A stretch of DNA of 64,000 nt from Flavobacteriaceae bacterium (lineage in GTDB: Bacteria > Bacteroidota > Bacteroidia > Flavobacteriales > Flavobacteriaceae): NCBI GenBank assembly GCA_029934835.1, contig JAOZLL010000002.1, positions 1-64,000 of the forward strand, given 5' to 3'. The notes under the pieces were generated by a model. It was not told the DNA's origin. It made no database searches and saw only the letters and a list, made by a program, of their open reading frames with translations. The position numbers and the translations under genes were made by a program. Shown piece by piece: positions 46,253 through 55,186 of the stretch; position 1 is the first letter of the stretch, and each line of letters starts with the position of its first letter.

Positions 46253-46283
46253 AAAAAACCTTAAAAAATACTCATATTAAGTA

Positions 46284-46314
46284 TTGTGTAACAAAAGTTA
46301 CTTTTGTATGTTTG
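46284..46314 (+). promoter_or_regulatory. Promoter of the MORN-repeat gene
   Basis: TTG (46284-46286), 20 bases, then TATGTTTG (46307-46314), a full match to the Bacteroidota consensus, 25 bases before the ATG. A second possible -7 element, TACTTTTG, overlaps upstream. Confidence 0.7.
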
Positions 46315-46339
46315 TGGCTTAATCTTTAAAAATATAATT

Positions 46340-47260
46340 ATGAAAAAAACAATAACACTATTTTTCTTTATTTTAATCAATTATCAATTCCACGGACAAG
46401 AAGAAAAAACCTATCACAAAAACGGACAAGTACATGAAGTGGGAAATCTTTTAAACGGAGAGAAAATAGGCAAATGGAAAATTTATTATAAAAATGGGCA
46501 ATTAGGGCGAACAGGAAGTTATACTAACGGAAAAGAAACAGGCGAATGGAAACAATATTTTCAAAGCGGAAAATTATTTATTGTTGCCATGATGTCAAAT
46601 GGAAAATTAAATGGCAAAGCTACTATTTACCATAGAAATGGACGATTAAATAGTGTTGGAAATTTCACAAACAGCAATAAAAATGGAAAATGGAAAACCT
46701 ACTTTGAAGAAAAAAGAACACTAAAACACGACATAAAACTAAAATGGAAATTAGAAGCAGAAGGGAAGCTTAAAGATTACTTAAACAAACCCGTTTTAAA
46801 AGAAGAAGGGAATTATATAGATGGTTTAAAAGAAGGAGATTTTAAAACTTATTATTTTTACAACGAACGCATAAAAAGTCATGGAAAATATAGTGAAGGT
46901 AATAAAGTAGAACTTTGGAAATTTTATAGCGACTATGATTATTTGAAGGAAGAAGGCAATTATAAAGATGGAAAAAAAACAGGAGAATGGAAAACCTATA
47001 GCGACAAAGGAACAGTAATCAAAAAAGGCTTGTATAAAAAAGGTGTCAAAAAAGGCATTTGGAAAAATTACTACAGTTATGATGAAACGCAACTATCTAG
47101 TATAGGAAATTATAAAGATGGTGAAAAATCAGGAGAATGGAAGACTTACCACAGGAATGGAAAACTATCAAGTATTGGTAGCTATGCTGAAGATGAACGA
47201 AAAGGAAAATGGAAATCTTATAAAAAAAATGGAGATTTAGACGAAACACACACATTCTAA
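46340..47260 (+). CDS. Secreted MORN-repeat (YwqK-like) protein
   Basis: The start is the ATG at 46340, giving signal peptide 'MKKTITLFFFILINYQFHGQ'. The remainder of the 306 residues consists of about eleven repeats of the form 'GNYxDGKKxGEWKxYYxNGxL', with clear copies at 'GNLLNGEKIGKWKIYYKNGQL' and 'GNYKDGEKSGEWKTYHRNG'. This is the MORN variant found in YwqK-type proteins and many Bacteroidota secreted proteins. Such repeats form an extended beta sheet. It is not necessarily an antitoxin despite the name often given, and no toxin gene is adjacent. It is followed by a small exported protein gene 51 bases on. Confidence 0.85.
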   Translation: MKKTITLFFFILINYQFHGQEEKTYHKNGQVHEVGNLLNGEKIGKWKIYYKNGQLGRTGSYTNGKETGEWKQYFQSGKLFIVAMMSNGKLNGKATIYHRNGRLNSVGNFTNSNKNGKWKTYFEEKRTLKHDIKLKWKLEAEGKLKDYLNKPVLKEEGNYIDGLKEGDFKTYYFYNERIKSHGKYSEGNKVELWKFYSDYDYLKEEGNYKDGKKTGEWKTYSDKGTVIKKGLYKKGVKKGIWKNYYSYDETQLSSIGNYKDGEKSGEWKTYHRNGKLSSIGSYAEDERKGKWKSYKKNGDLDETHTF

Positions 47261-47311
47261 TAAAAATAAGTTATTCAATTTCACTAATAAACAATACAAA
47301 AGTATAAGATT

Positions 47312-47665
47312 ATGAAAAAAATATTTCTAACAACAATTAGTCTAGTAGCAATCATAGCATTACTGAGTTTTACACAAAAAACAATAGAAGACCCTTCTGG
47401 TAGAGCCTATGCCATAACTTGGCAAAACGATGCCGGCTATTGGTTTGCAGTTGGACCCGTACAGGCGCTACAATCTGGAGAAAAAACCGAAGAAAAAGCT
47501 ATAGATATGGTCAGAGGCTATCAATCAAAGAAAAAAGGGCATATACAATACAAAGACCAGTGTGGTAAATTTAGAATTTATGATCTCGGTGTTGATTACA
47601 ATTCGTATGATACAGATGCCGTAAAATATGCTCGTAAAAAAGGCTTTAGCTGTAATTGGCCGTAA
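47312..47665 (+). CDS. Small exported protein of unknown function
   Basis: The 117-residue protein has an N-terminal hydrophobic signal ('MKKIFLTTISLVAIIALLSF'). A mature part of about 95 residues contains 'GYWFAVGPVQALQSGEKTEE' and two Cys (in 'KDQCGKFRI' and the final 'FSCNWP') that could form a disulfide. I do not recognise a family. It is 51 bases downstream of the MORN gene on the same strand and may share its transcript. It is followed by a 193-base gap with a heptamer array. No function is assigned. Confidence 0.65.
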   Translation: MKKIFLTTISLVAIIALLSFTQKTIEDPSGRAYAITWQNDAGYWFAVGPVQALQSGEKTEEKAIDMVRGYQSKKKGHIQYKDQCGKFRIYDLGVDYNSYDTDAVKYARKKGFSCNWP

Positions 47666-47687
47666 ATAGTTACAGGTTTAGATATAT

Positions 47688-47715
47688 AACAATTATCGAT
47701 TTACAATTTTAGATT
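47688..47715 (+). repeat. Heptamer array (nnnnATT)
   Basis: AACAATT, ATCGATT, TACAATT, TTAGATT. Only the ATT end is constant. The array lies 22 bases after the stop of the small exported protein gene, in the gap before tgt. Confidence 0.55.
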
Positions 47716-47844
47716 GTAGCAATTAAACAAAAAATAATTAAAAACAAAAACCATAAAAAAGTAATATCTTATTGCAATATGCCTTAGAAGTATAATTCAA
47801 ATCTCTTTTATACTTTCTTTAGCATCCAAAACCAAGGCTTTGTT

Positions 47845-47852
47845 TATCTTTG
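47845..47852 (+). promoter_or_regulatory. -7 element of the tgt promoter, leaderless transcript likely
   Basis: TATCTTTG is a full TAnnTTTG match whose last base is only 6 bases from the ATG at 47859. Transcription would begin at or next to the start codon. Confidence 0.5.
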
Positions 47853-47858
47853 CTGCCA

Positions 47859-48989
47859 ATGAAATTTGAACTAAAAGCAAACGACCTAAACAGCAAAGCG
47901 AGAGCAGGTGCTTTACATACCGATCATGGTATTATTGAAACACCTATTTTTATGCCTGTTGGTACAGTTGGAACCGTAAAAGGCATACACCAAAGCGAAC
48001 TTAAAGAGCAGATTAATCCTGATATTATTTTAGGTAATACCTATCATTTATATTTAAGACCTGGAACTACTATTTTAGAAAAGGCTGGTGGTTTACATAA
48101 ATTTATGAATTGGGATCGTCCTATTTTGACCGATTCTGGTGGTTATCAAGTCTATTCACTTGCCGAAAGACGAAAAATAACCGAAGAAGGTGTGCGTTTT
48201 CAAAGTCATATAGATGGTTCGTATCATAACTTTTCGGCAGAAAGTGTAATGGATATCCAACGGAAAATTGGTGCTGACATTATCATGGCTTTTGATGAAT
48301 GTCCACCTTATCCTTCTACTTACCAATATGCGCAACGCTCTATGCACATGACACATCGTTGGTTAGATAGAGCCATAAAACATTTAAAAGTGAGTCCACC
48401 GTTGTATGGTTATGAACAAGCTTTGTTTCCTATCGTTCAAGGTAGTACCTATAAAGATTTACGTCAGCAGTCGGCAGAATATATAGCCAATTCTGATGCT
48501 TTTGGAAATGCTATTGGTGGCTTATCGGTTGGTGAACCTGCCGATGAAATGTATGCTATGACAGAGATTGTCTGTGATATCTTACCCAAAGAAAAACCCC
48601 GTTATTTAATGGGCGTTGGAACACCGATAAACATATTAGAAAATATCGCATTAGGAGTAGACATGTTCGATTGTGTGATGCCTACACGAAATGCACGAAA
48701 CGGAATGCTTTTTACAGCACATGGCACAATAAATATCAAAAATAAAAAATGGGAAGATGACTTCTCTCCTATTGATGAAATGGGAATGACCAATGTAGAT
48801 TTACAATATTCTAAAGCCTATTTACGACATTTATTTGCTGCAAAAGAATTGTTAGGAAAACAAATTGCTTCTATTCATAACCTTGGTTTTTACCTATGGC
48901 TAGTTCGTGAAGCAAGAAAACATATCTTAGCGGGAGATTTTAGAATTTGGAAAGACAAAATGGTAAAACAGATGAACAAACGATTATAA
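47859..48989 (+). CDS. tgt: tRNA-guanine(34) transglycosylase, zinc cysteines absent
   Basis: The 376-residue enzyme exchanges guanine-34 for preQ1 in GUN-anticodon tRNAs. Typical motifs are 'ARAGALHTDHGIIETPIFMP', 'ILTDSGGYQVYSLAERRKI' with the general-acid Asp, and 'FDCVMPTRNARNGML' with the nucleophilic Asp. In the usual zinc site CxCxxC, the sequence here is 'IDEMGMTNVDLQYSKAYLRH' (Met308 to about 320) with no Cys, though the fourth ligand His340 ('SIHNLGFY') remains. The rest is normal, and I believe flavobacterial homologues share this loss. ATG 47859 was chosen because the three codons before it are not conserved. A heptamer array with hairpin follows. Confidence 0.93.
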   Translation: MKFELKANDLNSKARAGALHTDHGIIETPIFMPVGTVGTVKGIHQSELKEQINPDIILGNTYHLYLRPGTTILEKAGGLHKFMNWDRPILTDSGGYQVYSLAERRKITEEGVRFQSHIDGSYHNFSAESVMDIQRKIGADIIMAFDECPPYPSTYQYAQRSMHMTHRWLDRAIKHLKVSPPLYGYEQALFPIVQGSTYKDLRQQSAEYIANSDAFGNAIGGLSVGEPADEMYAMTEIVCDILPKEKPRYLMGVGTPINILENIALGVDMFDCVMPTRNARNGMLFTAHGTINIKNKKWEDDFSPIDEMGMTNVDLQYSKAYLRHLFAAKELLGKQIASIHNLGFYLWLVREARKHILAGDFRIWKDKMVKQMNKRL

Positions 48990-49000
48990 ATCGAAAAAAG

Positions 49001-49055
49001 CAAATCTCAATATCCAAATTCAAAAAAAGGTTGAGACGTTTATATTTGAGATTTG
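49001..49055. repeat. Heptamer array forming an inverted pair (AATnTCn)
   Basis: AAATCTC, AATATCC, AAATTCA (49002-49022) on the plus strand; AACTCCA, AATCTCA, AATATAA (49060-49040) on the minus strand. CAAATCTCAATAT (49001-49013) pairs with ATATTTGAGATTTG (49042-49055) with one bulged base, so the tgt-permease junction can form a long hairpin. Confidence 0.7.
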
Positions 49056-49067
49056 GAGTTTAAAAAG

Positions 49068-50153
49068 ATGCGGATACTAGATAAATATATATTAAAACAA
49101 TTTTTAAAAACACTAGTTTTAATTGTTGCCATTATTTTACCAATAGGCATTGCAATAGATATTTCTGAAAAAATTGATAAGTTCCTTCATCATAACGAAC
49201 TTACTTTATGGATAATTTTAGAGGATTATTACCAACATTTTATCATCACTTATGGTAATGTATTCTTACCCTTGGCGCTCTTTATTGCTGTAATATTATT
49301 TACATCAAAATTAGCAAGTAATACAGAAATTATTGCTATGCATTCTGCACAAATATCATTTAATCGCCTACTATATCCATATTTTTTAGGTGCTTTAATT
49401 GTCGGTGTTTTTTCTTTGTTAATGAATCACTTTGTAGTACCCAACAGTAATGATCAGTTTTCTAAATTTGAAAGAACGTATATCTATGTTAAAAAAGATA
49501 TAAACTATATTAGAGATATAAGCTTACAATTGGGTGAAAGTGATTATCTATTTATCAAATCTTTTACCATGCAACAAAATCGGGGTTCTGATTTTATGTT
49601 TGAACATTATGATGGGATACAATTAAAATATCGATTAAAAGCATCGAGTATAAAATGGAAAAAAGAAGACAGTACTTATGTTTTAAGTAATTATTCAAAA
49701 CGCAATTTATTTTATGGAAAAGATGTGATTGAAACCGGAAAAAAGATGGATACTGTTTTTGATTTTTATCCAAAAGATCTCTATTATGTTGATTATTTGG
49801 CAAAAGAAATGAAAAGCCCCGATTTAAACTATTATATTAAACTGTCTGAAAAAAGAGGTGTAAAAAACTTGAATGCATATAAAGTAGAATTACAAAAGCG
49901 AAGTAGTTTACCTATTTCTTCTTTTATTTTGACTATGATTGCTGTGGCTTTAGCCGCTAGAAAGAAACGTGGTGGTATTGGTATTAACCTTGCAGCAGGT
50001 ATCGGATTAGCCTTTTTATATATCTTTTTTATGAAGATTACTGAAGTTTTAGGTGCTGTAGCGGGAGCACATACTCTCTTTTTAGTTTGGTTACCAAATA
50101 TAATTTTCGGAATTTTGGCAGCATATCTCTACTGGAATGCTTCAAAAAAATAA
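49068..50153 (+). CDS. LptF/LptG family LPS export permease
   Basis: The 361-residue inner-membrane protein begins 'MRILDKYILKQFLKTLVLIV', the LptF/G N-terminus. It has three membrane segments in the first 130 residues, a roughly 150-residue periplasmic beta-jellyroll part and three at the end ('LPISSFILTMIAVALAA'). LptF and LptG with LptB extract LPS from the inner membrane. Only one such gene is seen here; its partner would be elsewhere. The ATG at 49068 is preferred to an upstream TTG (49053). Its end overlaps the next gene's start by 17 bases. Confidence 0.9.
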   Translation: MRILDKYILKQFLKTLVLIVAIILPIGIAIDISEKIDKFLHHNELTLWIILEDYYQHFIITYGNVFLPLALFIAVILFTSKLASNTEIIAMHSAQISFNRLLYPYFLGALIVGVFSLLMNHFVVPNSNDQFSKFERTYIYVKKDINYIRDISLQLGESDYLFIKSFTMQQNRGSDFMFEHYDGIQLKYRLKASSIKWKKEDSTYVLSNYSKRNLFYGKDVIETGKKMDTVFDFYPKDLYYVDYLAKEMKSPDLNYYIKLSEKRGVKNLNAYKVELQKRSSLPISSFILTMIAVALAARKKRGGIGINLAAGIGLAFLYIFFMKITEVLGAVAGAHTLFLVWLPNIIFGILAAYLYWNASKK

Positions 50154-51015
50154 CATTCAGAGTTATCTTAAACTCCATTTTATCATTTTTATATGGGGAT
50201 TTACTGCCGTTTTAGGGGCATTAATCTCTCTTGAAGCTATTCCCTTAGTTTGGTATCGACTAGCTTTAGCTTTGCCTTTTTTATTCCTTTGGATTTTATA
50301 CAGAAAACTCCCCTTAAAAGTGAGTCCAAAAAGTATGATTAAGTTTGCTCTAGGCGGATTTATCATCGCATTACATTGGGTTGGTTTTTTTATGGCAATA
50401 AAAGTATCTAATGTTTCTGTAGCCCTTGTAACACTTAGTACTGGTGCATTTTTTACATCACTATTGGAGCCCTTATTTTTTAGGAGAAAAATTCGTCCTC
50501 TAGAAGTTTTTTTTGGGATCTTAATTATAGGTGGATTATACCTAATTTTCAAAGTGGATAATCTCTACTTATATGGAATGTTATGGGCATTACTAGCTGC
50601 TTTTTTGTCAGCCCTTTTTTCGGTTATCAACGGACTTTTTGTAGCTAAGCACAGTGGTTTTGTCTTATCCTTTTATCAATTATCTTTTGGACTACTTGCC
50701 ATTAGTGTCTACCTTTTTTTTAATGGTGATTTTACTAGTGCCTTTTTTCAATTAAATAATTCAGATTGGTTTTATCTCCTTATTTTAGCTACTATTTGTA
50801 CTGCTTATGCTTTTGCTGCTTCCATAGATTTAATGAAATACCTAAGTCCCTATACCATCATGCTGAGTATTAACCTAGAACCTGTTTATGGAATCATAAT
50901 GGCATTATTTATCTTTGGTGAAAAAGAAAAAATGGAGGCTAATTTTTATTTGGGCGCTTTGCTTATTTTAGGTATTGTTATCTTAAATAGTATTCTTAAA
51001 ACACGAAAAAATTAA
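50137..51015 (+). CDS. EamA/DMT family transporter
   Basis: The 292-residue protein has ten hydrophobic segments in two five-helix halves, the drug/metabolite transporter plan. 'IFIWGFTAVLGALISLEAIP' and 'RLALALPFLFLWILYRKLP' are the first EamA repeat, and 'LMKYLSPYTIMLSINLEPVY' is in the second. Export of an amino acid or metabolite is likely; the substrate is unknown. The start ATG at 50137 lies inside the end of the LptF/G gene, indicating translational coupling. It is followed by a 4-unit heptamer array before accA. A second, distinct EamA gene lies at 52616. Confidence 0.88.
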   Translation: MLQKNNIQSYLKLHFIIFIWGFTAVLGALISLEAIPLVWYRLALALPFLFLWILYRKLPLKVSPKSMIKFALGGFIIALHWVGFFMAIKVSNVSVALVTLSTGAFFTSLLEPLFFRRKIRPLEVFFGILIIGGLYLIFKVDNLYLYGMLWALLAAFLSALFSVINGLFVAKHSGFVLSFYQLSFGLLAISVYLFFNGDFTSAFFQLNNSDWFYLLILATICTAYAFAASIDLMKYLSPYTIMLSINLEPVYGIIMALFIFGEKEKMEANFYLGALLILGIVILNSILKTRKN

Positions 51016-51030
51016 GAGGTATCTCAATTA

Positions 51031-51058
51031 ACTCTGAATTCTGAATTCTGGATTCTAT
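51031..51058 (+). repeat. Heptamer array (ATTCTGA)
   Basis: ACTCTGA, ATTCTGA, ATTCTGG, ATTCTAT: four words in register, 16 bases past the EamA stop and 17 bases before the accA -7 element. Confidence 0.8.
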
Positions 51059-51074
51059 TTTATGAATTAATCCT

Positions 51075-51082
51075 TATCTTTG
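51075..51082 (+). promoter_or_regulatory. -7 element of the accA promoter
   Basis: TATCTTTG fits TAnnTTTG and leaves a leader of about 30 bases before the ATG at 51116. No clear TTG at -33, where the heptamer array ends. Confidence 0.45.
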
Positions 51083-51115
51083 CCCTCACCAAATTTAACC
51101 TAACCTATTTTTAAT

Positions 51116-52066
51116 ATGGAATATTTAGATTTTGAACTACCCATTAAAGAATTAGAAGAACAATTAGATAAATGTTTATCCATTGGTGAAGACAGCGGAA
51201 TAGACATATCTGATTCTTGTAAAAAAATAGAACTAAAACTAGAGGAAACTCGAAAAGAAATCTTTAAAAACTTGACGGCTTGGCAAAAAGTACAATTGGC
51301 AAGACATCCTTCTAGACCTTATACCTTAGACTATTTCAACAATCTCACACAAGGAACTTTTATGGAACTTCATGGAGATAGAAATGTTAAAGACGACAAA
51401 GCCATGGTAGGTGGATTGGGAAAAATTGGTGATCAAAGTTTTATGTTTATCGGACAACAAAAAGGCTATAATACCAAAACACGTAAGTTTCGTAATTTCG
51501 GAATGGCAAACCCTGAAGGCTATCGCAAAGCCCTACGTTTAATGAAAATGGCAGAAAAATTTGGTATTCCTGTAATAACTTTATTAGATACACCAGGTGC
51601 CTATCCTGGACTAGAAGCTGAAGAACGTGGGCAAGGTGAAGCCATCGCAAGAAATATATTTGAGATGACTCGATTAAAAGTGCCTATCATAACTATTGTT
51701 ATCGGTGAAGGTGCTTCTGGTGGTGCTTTAGGTATTGGTGTCGGTGATCGGGTTTTTATGATGGAATATACTTGGTATAGTGTGATTTCTCCAGAATCTT
51801 GCTCCTCAATTTTATGGCGTAGTTGGGAACATAAAGAAACTGCAGCTGATGCATTAAAACTTACTGCAACCGATTTAAAAAAACAAAAATTAATTGACGG
51901 AATCATCAAAGAACCTGCAGGTGGCGCACATACAAATAGGATCATGGCTTATGATGCAGTCAAAAAAACAATTCTCAAAGCCTACAAAGATTTAAAAGAT
52001 CTTAAACCCAAAGATTTAGTTAAAAAACGTATGGATAAATATACTTCCATGGGTGTTTATAGTTAG
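51116..52066 (+). CDS. accA: Acetyl-CoA carboxylase carboxyltransferase subunit alpha
   Basis: The 316-residue subunit, with AccD, moves carboxyl from carboxybiotin to acetyl-CoA, the committed step of fatty-acid synthesis. Visible: N-terminal helical part '[16 protein letters not shown]', '[13 protein letters not shown]', '[19 protein letters not shown]', '[20 protein letters not shown]' and '[17 protein letters not shown]'. Length is standard. The accD, accB and accC genes are not in the window. Two perfect ATGACTG words begin right after the stop. Confidence 0.97.
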   Translation: MEYLDFELPIKELEEQLDKCLSIGEDSGIDISDSCKKIELKLEETRKEIFKNLTAWQKVQLARHPSRPYTLDYFNNLTQGTFMELHGDRNVKDDKAMVGGLGKIGDQSFMFIGQQKGYNTKTRKFRNFGMANPEGYRKALRLMKMAEKFGIPVITLLDTPGAYPGLEAEERGQGEAIARNIFEMTRLKVPIITIVIGEGASGGALGIGVGDRVFMMEYTWYSVISPESCSSILWRSWEHKETAADALKLTATDLKKQKLIDGIIKEPAGGAHTNRIMAYDAVKKTILKAYKDLKDLKPKDLVKKRMDKYTSMGVYS

Positions 52067-52080
52067 ATGACTGATGACTG
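52067..52080 (+). repeat. Two tandem heptamers (ATGACTG)
   Basis: ATGACTG twice, immediately after the accA TAG, followed by the degenerate AATAACA. Too short alone, but in the same position relative to a stop codon as other arrays. Confidence 0.45.
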
Positions 52081-52123
52081 AATAACAAACGACCGCAATT
52101 CTTGTGGTAGCACCAAATGAACT

Positions 52124-52591
52124 ATGCAAAAATATAGTATCCTACTTTTGTTATCCTTACTTGTCTTTTCATGTAAGCTTAATGAAACACCTGAATTTAT
52201 TAAGGTTTCAAACATAAACCTTAAAGAGTATAGTTCTGATAAGATTACCCTAACTTCTGACTTGGTCTTTCATAACCCCAATGAAGTTGGTGGTATTTTA
52301 CAAGTTTCTGATATAAAGGTTTTTGTAAATGAAATCGATATGGGAAATATAAATTCTGCTGATTTCATGGTTCCTACTCAAGATGAATTTACAGTTCCTA
52401 TTGAATTTGAGTTCCCCTATTCTAAAATATTCGAGGATAAAGAAAATATATTACTTAATGTTTTAAACACATTAACAGATAAAAAAATAAACGTTAATTA
52501 TAAAGGATCCATAACCTATAAACTAAAGCTATTCTCTTATGATTATCCTTTAGATTATTCACAAGAGATTAGTCTCAAAAATAAAATTTGA
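52124..52591 (+). CDS. LEA type 2 (LEA14-like) lipoprotein
   Basis: The 155-residue protein has a lipoprotein signal 'MQKYSILLLLSLLVFSCKL', with the lipid-bearing Cys at about residue 17. The mature part resembles the WHy/LEA14 immunoglobulin-like fold: 'NINLKEYSSDKITLTSDLVF', 'HNPNEVGGILQVSDIKVFVN' and 'FTVPIEFEFPYSK'. Such lipoproteins sit on the periplasmic face of the outer membrane; the role is not known. It lies 57 bases after accA and 24 bases before the second EamA gene. Confidence 0.75.
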   Translation: MQKYSILLLLSLLVFSCKLNETPEFIKVSNINLKEYSSDKITLTSDLVFHNPNEVGGILQVSDIKVFVNEIDMGNINSADFMVPTQDEFTVPIEFEFPYSKIFEDKENILLNVLNTLTDKKINVNYKGSITYKLKLFSYDYPLDYSQEISLKNKI

Positions 52592-52615
52592 TTAAGAAAA
52601 TAATAATAAAATCTA

Positions 52616-53521
52616 TTGAAAAAACCTTTACAAAATAGATTAGTATTAGGTTCATTATTTGCACTTACAGCAACTGCTTTATGGTCGGGTAATTTTATTG
52701 TAGCAAGATGTTTATCTAACAGCATTCCTCCCATAAGTTTAGCCTTTTGGAGATGGACAGTTGCCGTTATTTTTCTCACTCCTTTTGCAATTCATGGCTT
52801 GATAAAGGATTGGGAACTTTTACAAAAACATTTTTCTTACTTATTAATTACCTCAATTTTTGGTGTTTCTATTTTTAACACACTCATATATTTGGCAGGT
52901 CAATCAACTACTGCGATAAATCTCTCGTTGATATCTATTACATTTCCCGTTTTCATTATAGTAATCTCTAGATTTTTGTATAAGGAAAAAATTACATTAA
53001 AAAATGCACTTGGGATCCTACTTGTACTCTTTGGTGTACTATTAATAATATCAAAAGGATCTTTATCTATTTTGCTACAACTCTCCTTTGCCAAAGGAGA
53101 TTTATGGATGCTTTTAGCTGCCATAATTTTTGCTATATATAGTATTCTTTTAAAACAAAAACCAAACACAATACCTATTCTTAGCTTTCAATATAGTTCA
53201 TTTATTCTAGGTCTGATACTACTTTTACCCTTTTATTTATTTGAATTTTACACCTCTGAAGCTGTCATATACGACTCAGATTCTATTATTTCAATTCTGT
53301 ATATTGGTATTTGTGCATCACTTCTTGCCTTTATCTTTTGGAATAAGTCTATTGCACTAATTGGTCCATCAAAATCTGGAATGATTTATTATACACTTCC
53401 ATTATTTAGTGGATTGTTAGCTTATATAATTTTAAAGGAGAGTCTTGGGATAATTCATATTCTTAGCGCAATTCTTATTATATCAGGTATTTTAATTAGT
53501 AATTCAAAACACAAAAAATAA
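52616..53521 (+). CDS. EamA/DMT family transporter (TTG start)
   Basis: The 301-residue ten-helix transporter has two EamA repeats: 'LFALTATALWSGNFIVARCL' then 'SLAFWRWTVAVIFLTPFA', and in the second half 'LLAAIIFAIYSILLKQKP' and 'LPLFSGLLAYIILKESLGII'. An in-frame stop lies just before the TTG at 52616, and there is no ATG within the first conserved helix, so TTG is the likely start. It probably exports a small metabolite. It is convergent with aroC, with 19 bases between, and no terminator is visible there. Confidence 0.87.
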   Translation: MKKPLQNRLVLGSLFALTATALWSGNFIVARCLSNSIPPISLAFWRWTVAVIFLTPFAIHGLIKDWELLQKHFSYLLITSIFGVSIFNTLIYLAGQSTTAINLSLISITFPVFIIVISRFLYKEKITLKNALGILLVLFGVLLIISKGSLSILLQLSFAKGDLWMLLAAIIFAIYSILLKQKPNTIPILSFQYSSFILGLILLLPFYLFEFYTSEAVIYDSDSIISILYIGICASLLAFIFWNKSIALIGPSKSGMIYYTLPLFSGLLAYIILKESLGIIHILSAILIISGILISNSKHKK

Positions 53522-53540
53522 GGTGACAAATAAGATGGAA

Positions 53541-54590
53541 TTACCGCATCAACCAAAAATCAGCTAAAACCAATGCAGTCATCGCTTCTACAATCGGTAC
53601 TGCACGTGGCACCACACATGCATCATGGCGACCTTTACCTTTTAAAGTAACGATATTACCATCTTTATCAATACTTTCTTGATCTTGCATTATGGTAGCT
53701 ACTGGTTTAAATCCTACTCTAAAATAAATATCCATTCCGTTGCTAATACCACCTTGAATTCCTCCAGAAAGATTAGATTTTGTAGTGCCATCTGCATTGA
53801 ATAAATCATTGTGTTCAGAACCTTTCATTGCAGCTGCACAAAAACCAGTTCCATACTCAAAACCTTTGACTGCATTAATAGAAAACATTGCTTTGGCTAA
53901 TTGGGCTTGTAATTTATTAAAAATAGGCTCTCCTAAACCGATCGGTACATTTTGAACCACGCATGTAATTTTTCCTCCAATTGTATCACCTTCTTTTTTT
54001 ACATCAGAAATAAGTTGAATCATCTTTTCAGCAGTAGTTGTATCTGGACATCTTACCGCATTACTCTCCGTTTTAGTGAAGTCAAGTGCTTGATAAGGTT
54101 TATCAATAGTAATATTACCTACCGTTGAGGTAAAAGCATTTATGGTTATGTCTTTAATAATCTGTTTGGCAATTGCTCCTGCTACAACCCAATTAGCTGT
54201 TTCTCTTGCTGAGCTTCGTCCGCCTCCACGATAATCTCGATGTCCATATTTCTTATCATAAGTAAAATCAGCATGTGAAGGTCGGTAAACATCTTTTAAA
54301 TGTTCATAATCCTTTGACTTTTGATTAGCATTCTTTATCATAAAACCAATGGAAGTTCCTGTAGTTTTACCTTCAAAAATTCCAGATAAAAACTGCACTT
54401 CATCGGGTTCTTGACGTTGCGTCACCAACTTTGATTGCCCAGGTTTACGTCGGTTTAATTCTTGTTGAACTGCTTTAAAATCCAAAACCAAACCGGCAGG
54501 GCAACCATCTAATATTCCTCCGATGGCTTCACCATGAGATTCTCCAAAAGTGGTTAGCGTCAATCTATTTCCAAAAGTATTATGTGCCAT
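53541..54590 (-). CDS. aroC: Chorismate synthase
   Basis: The 349-residue enzyme makes chorismate from EPSP, the last step of the shikimate route, and needs reduced FMN. The start '[20 protein letters not shown]' fits the family exactly, so the ATG at 54588-54590 was used and 29 upstream codons dropped. Other motifs: '[20 protein letters not shown]', '[19 protein letters not shown]' and '[18 protein letters not shown]'. Arg and Ser of 'RSSARET' bind phosphate/FMN. No damage seen. Confidence 0.96.
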   Translation of the reverse strand: MAHNTFGNRLTLTTFGESHGEAIGGILDGCPAGLVLDFKAVQQELNRRKPGQSKLVTQRQEPDEVQFLSGIFEGKTTGTSIGFMIKNANQKSKDYEHLKDVYRPSHADFTYDKKYGHRDYRGGGRSSARETANWVVAGAIAKQIIKDITINAFTSTVGNITIDKPYQALDFTKTESNAVRCPDTTTAEKMIQLISDVKKEGDTIGGKITCVVQNVPIGLGEPIFNKLQAQLAKAMFSINAVKGFEYGTGFCAAAMKGSEHNDLFNADGTTKSNLSGGIQGGISNGMDIYFRVGFKPVATIMQDQESIDKDGNIVTLKGKGRHDACVVPRAVPIVEAMTALVLADFWLMR

Positions 54591-55047
54591 AAGGACAAAA
54601 TGATATAATTTTTTCGTTGTAAATATACATAAAATCAATGAAAATAATTGATAGTTCCTATTTTTCAAATTAGACAAACATCTTCGAAATAATTATCATA
54701 TTGATAATTGAATAGCGAATATTGACTTAATATTATATTTACAAGTCATTTTATAGTACAAATATTGCGCTTTTCACAATGAAAAGACCTAAACTAGAAT
54801 AATGAAGCTAAAATTTAATGAAAAACGGATAAAAACAAGCCTAAAATGAGGGTATTTAGACTAAAATATTTCAATTATTTTAATCCTAATTAACTGACAA
54901 ATAAGGTTTTAAATATTATTTGCAAATAAATTACTTTTTCCTATTCTATTTTGTAACATTTGCTTTCATTTGTCGTCTCTAAAGATAGTAAAACACACAT
55001 TAAAAGTCTATTAACTAACTTATTATACAAATAAAAAATTTAAACAT
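54591..55047. other. Upstream part of a 1-kb gap without a normal gene
   Basis: AT-rich and without a credible ORF. AATTATCA-TAT-TGATAATT (54691-54709) is a perfect inverted repeat with 8-base arms and could be an operator. TTCATTTG near 54977 is a weak -7 candidate for the 35-codon ORF that follows. The rest shows no recognisable structure. Confidence 0.4.
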
Positions 55048-55155
55048 ATGAAAACACTAGAAATCAAACAAAAAGCGAGAAGAATAGCTCCATTAAAAAG
55101 TAAAACTAATGTATGGAATTCACAAAGACGCTATTCAATTATTAGAACACTATAA
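55048..55155 (+). CDS. 35-codon ORF encoding a basic peptide
   Basis: ATG at 55048 to TAA at 55155, 35 residues: MKTLEIKQKARRIAPLKS, then KTNVWNSQRRYSIIRTL. It contains 9 Lys/Arg and no signal sequence. It resembles nothing I know. It is followed by a small hairpin (55187-55205) and a strong terminator (55256-55289), making a self-contained unit of about 300 bases. It may be a real small protein, a leader peptide or the end of a broken gene. Confidence 0.35.
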   Translation: MKTLEIKQKARRIAPLKSKTNVWNSQRRYSIIRTL

Positions 55156-55186
55156 CACCTATAAAAATCACGACACCTGAGTCAAA

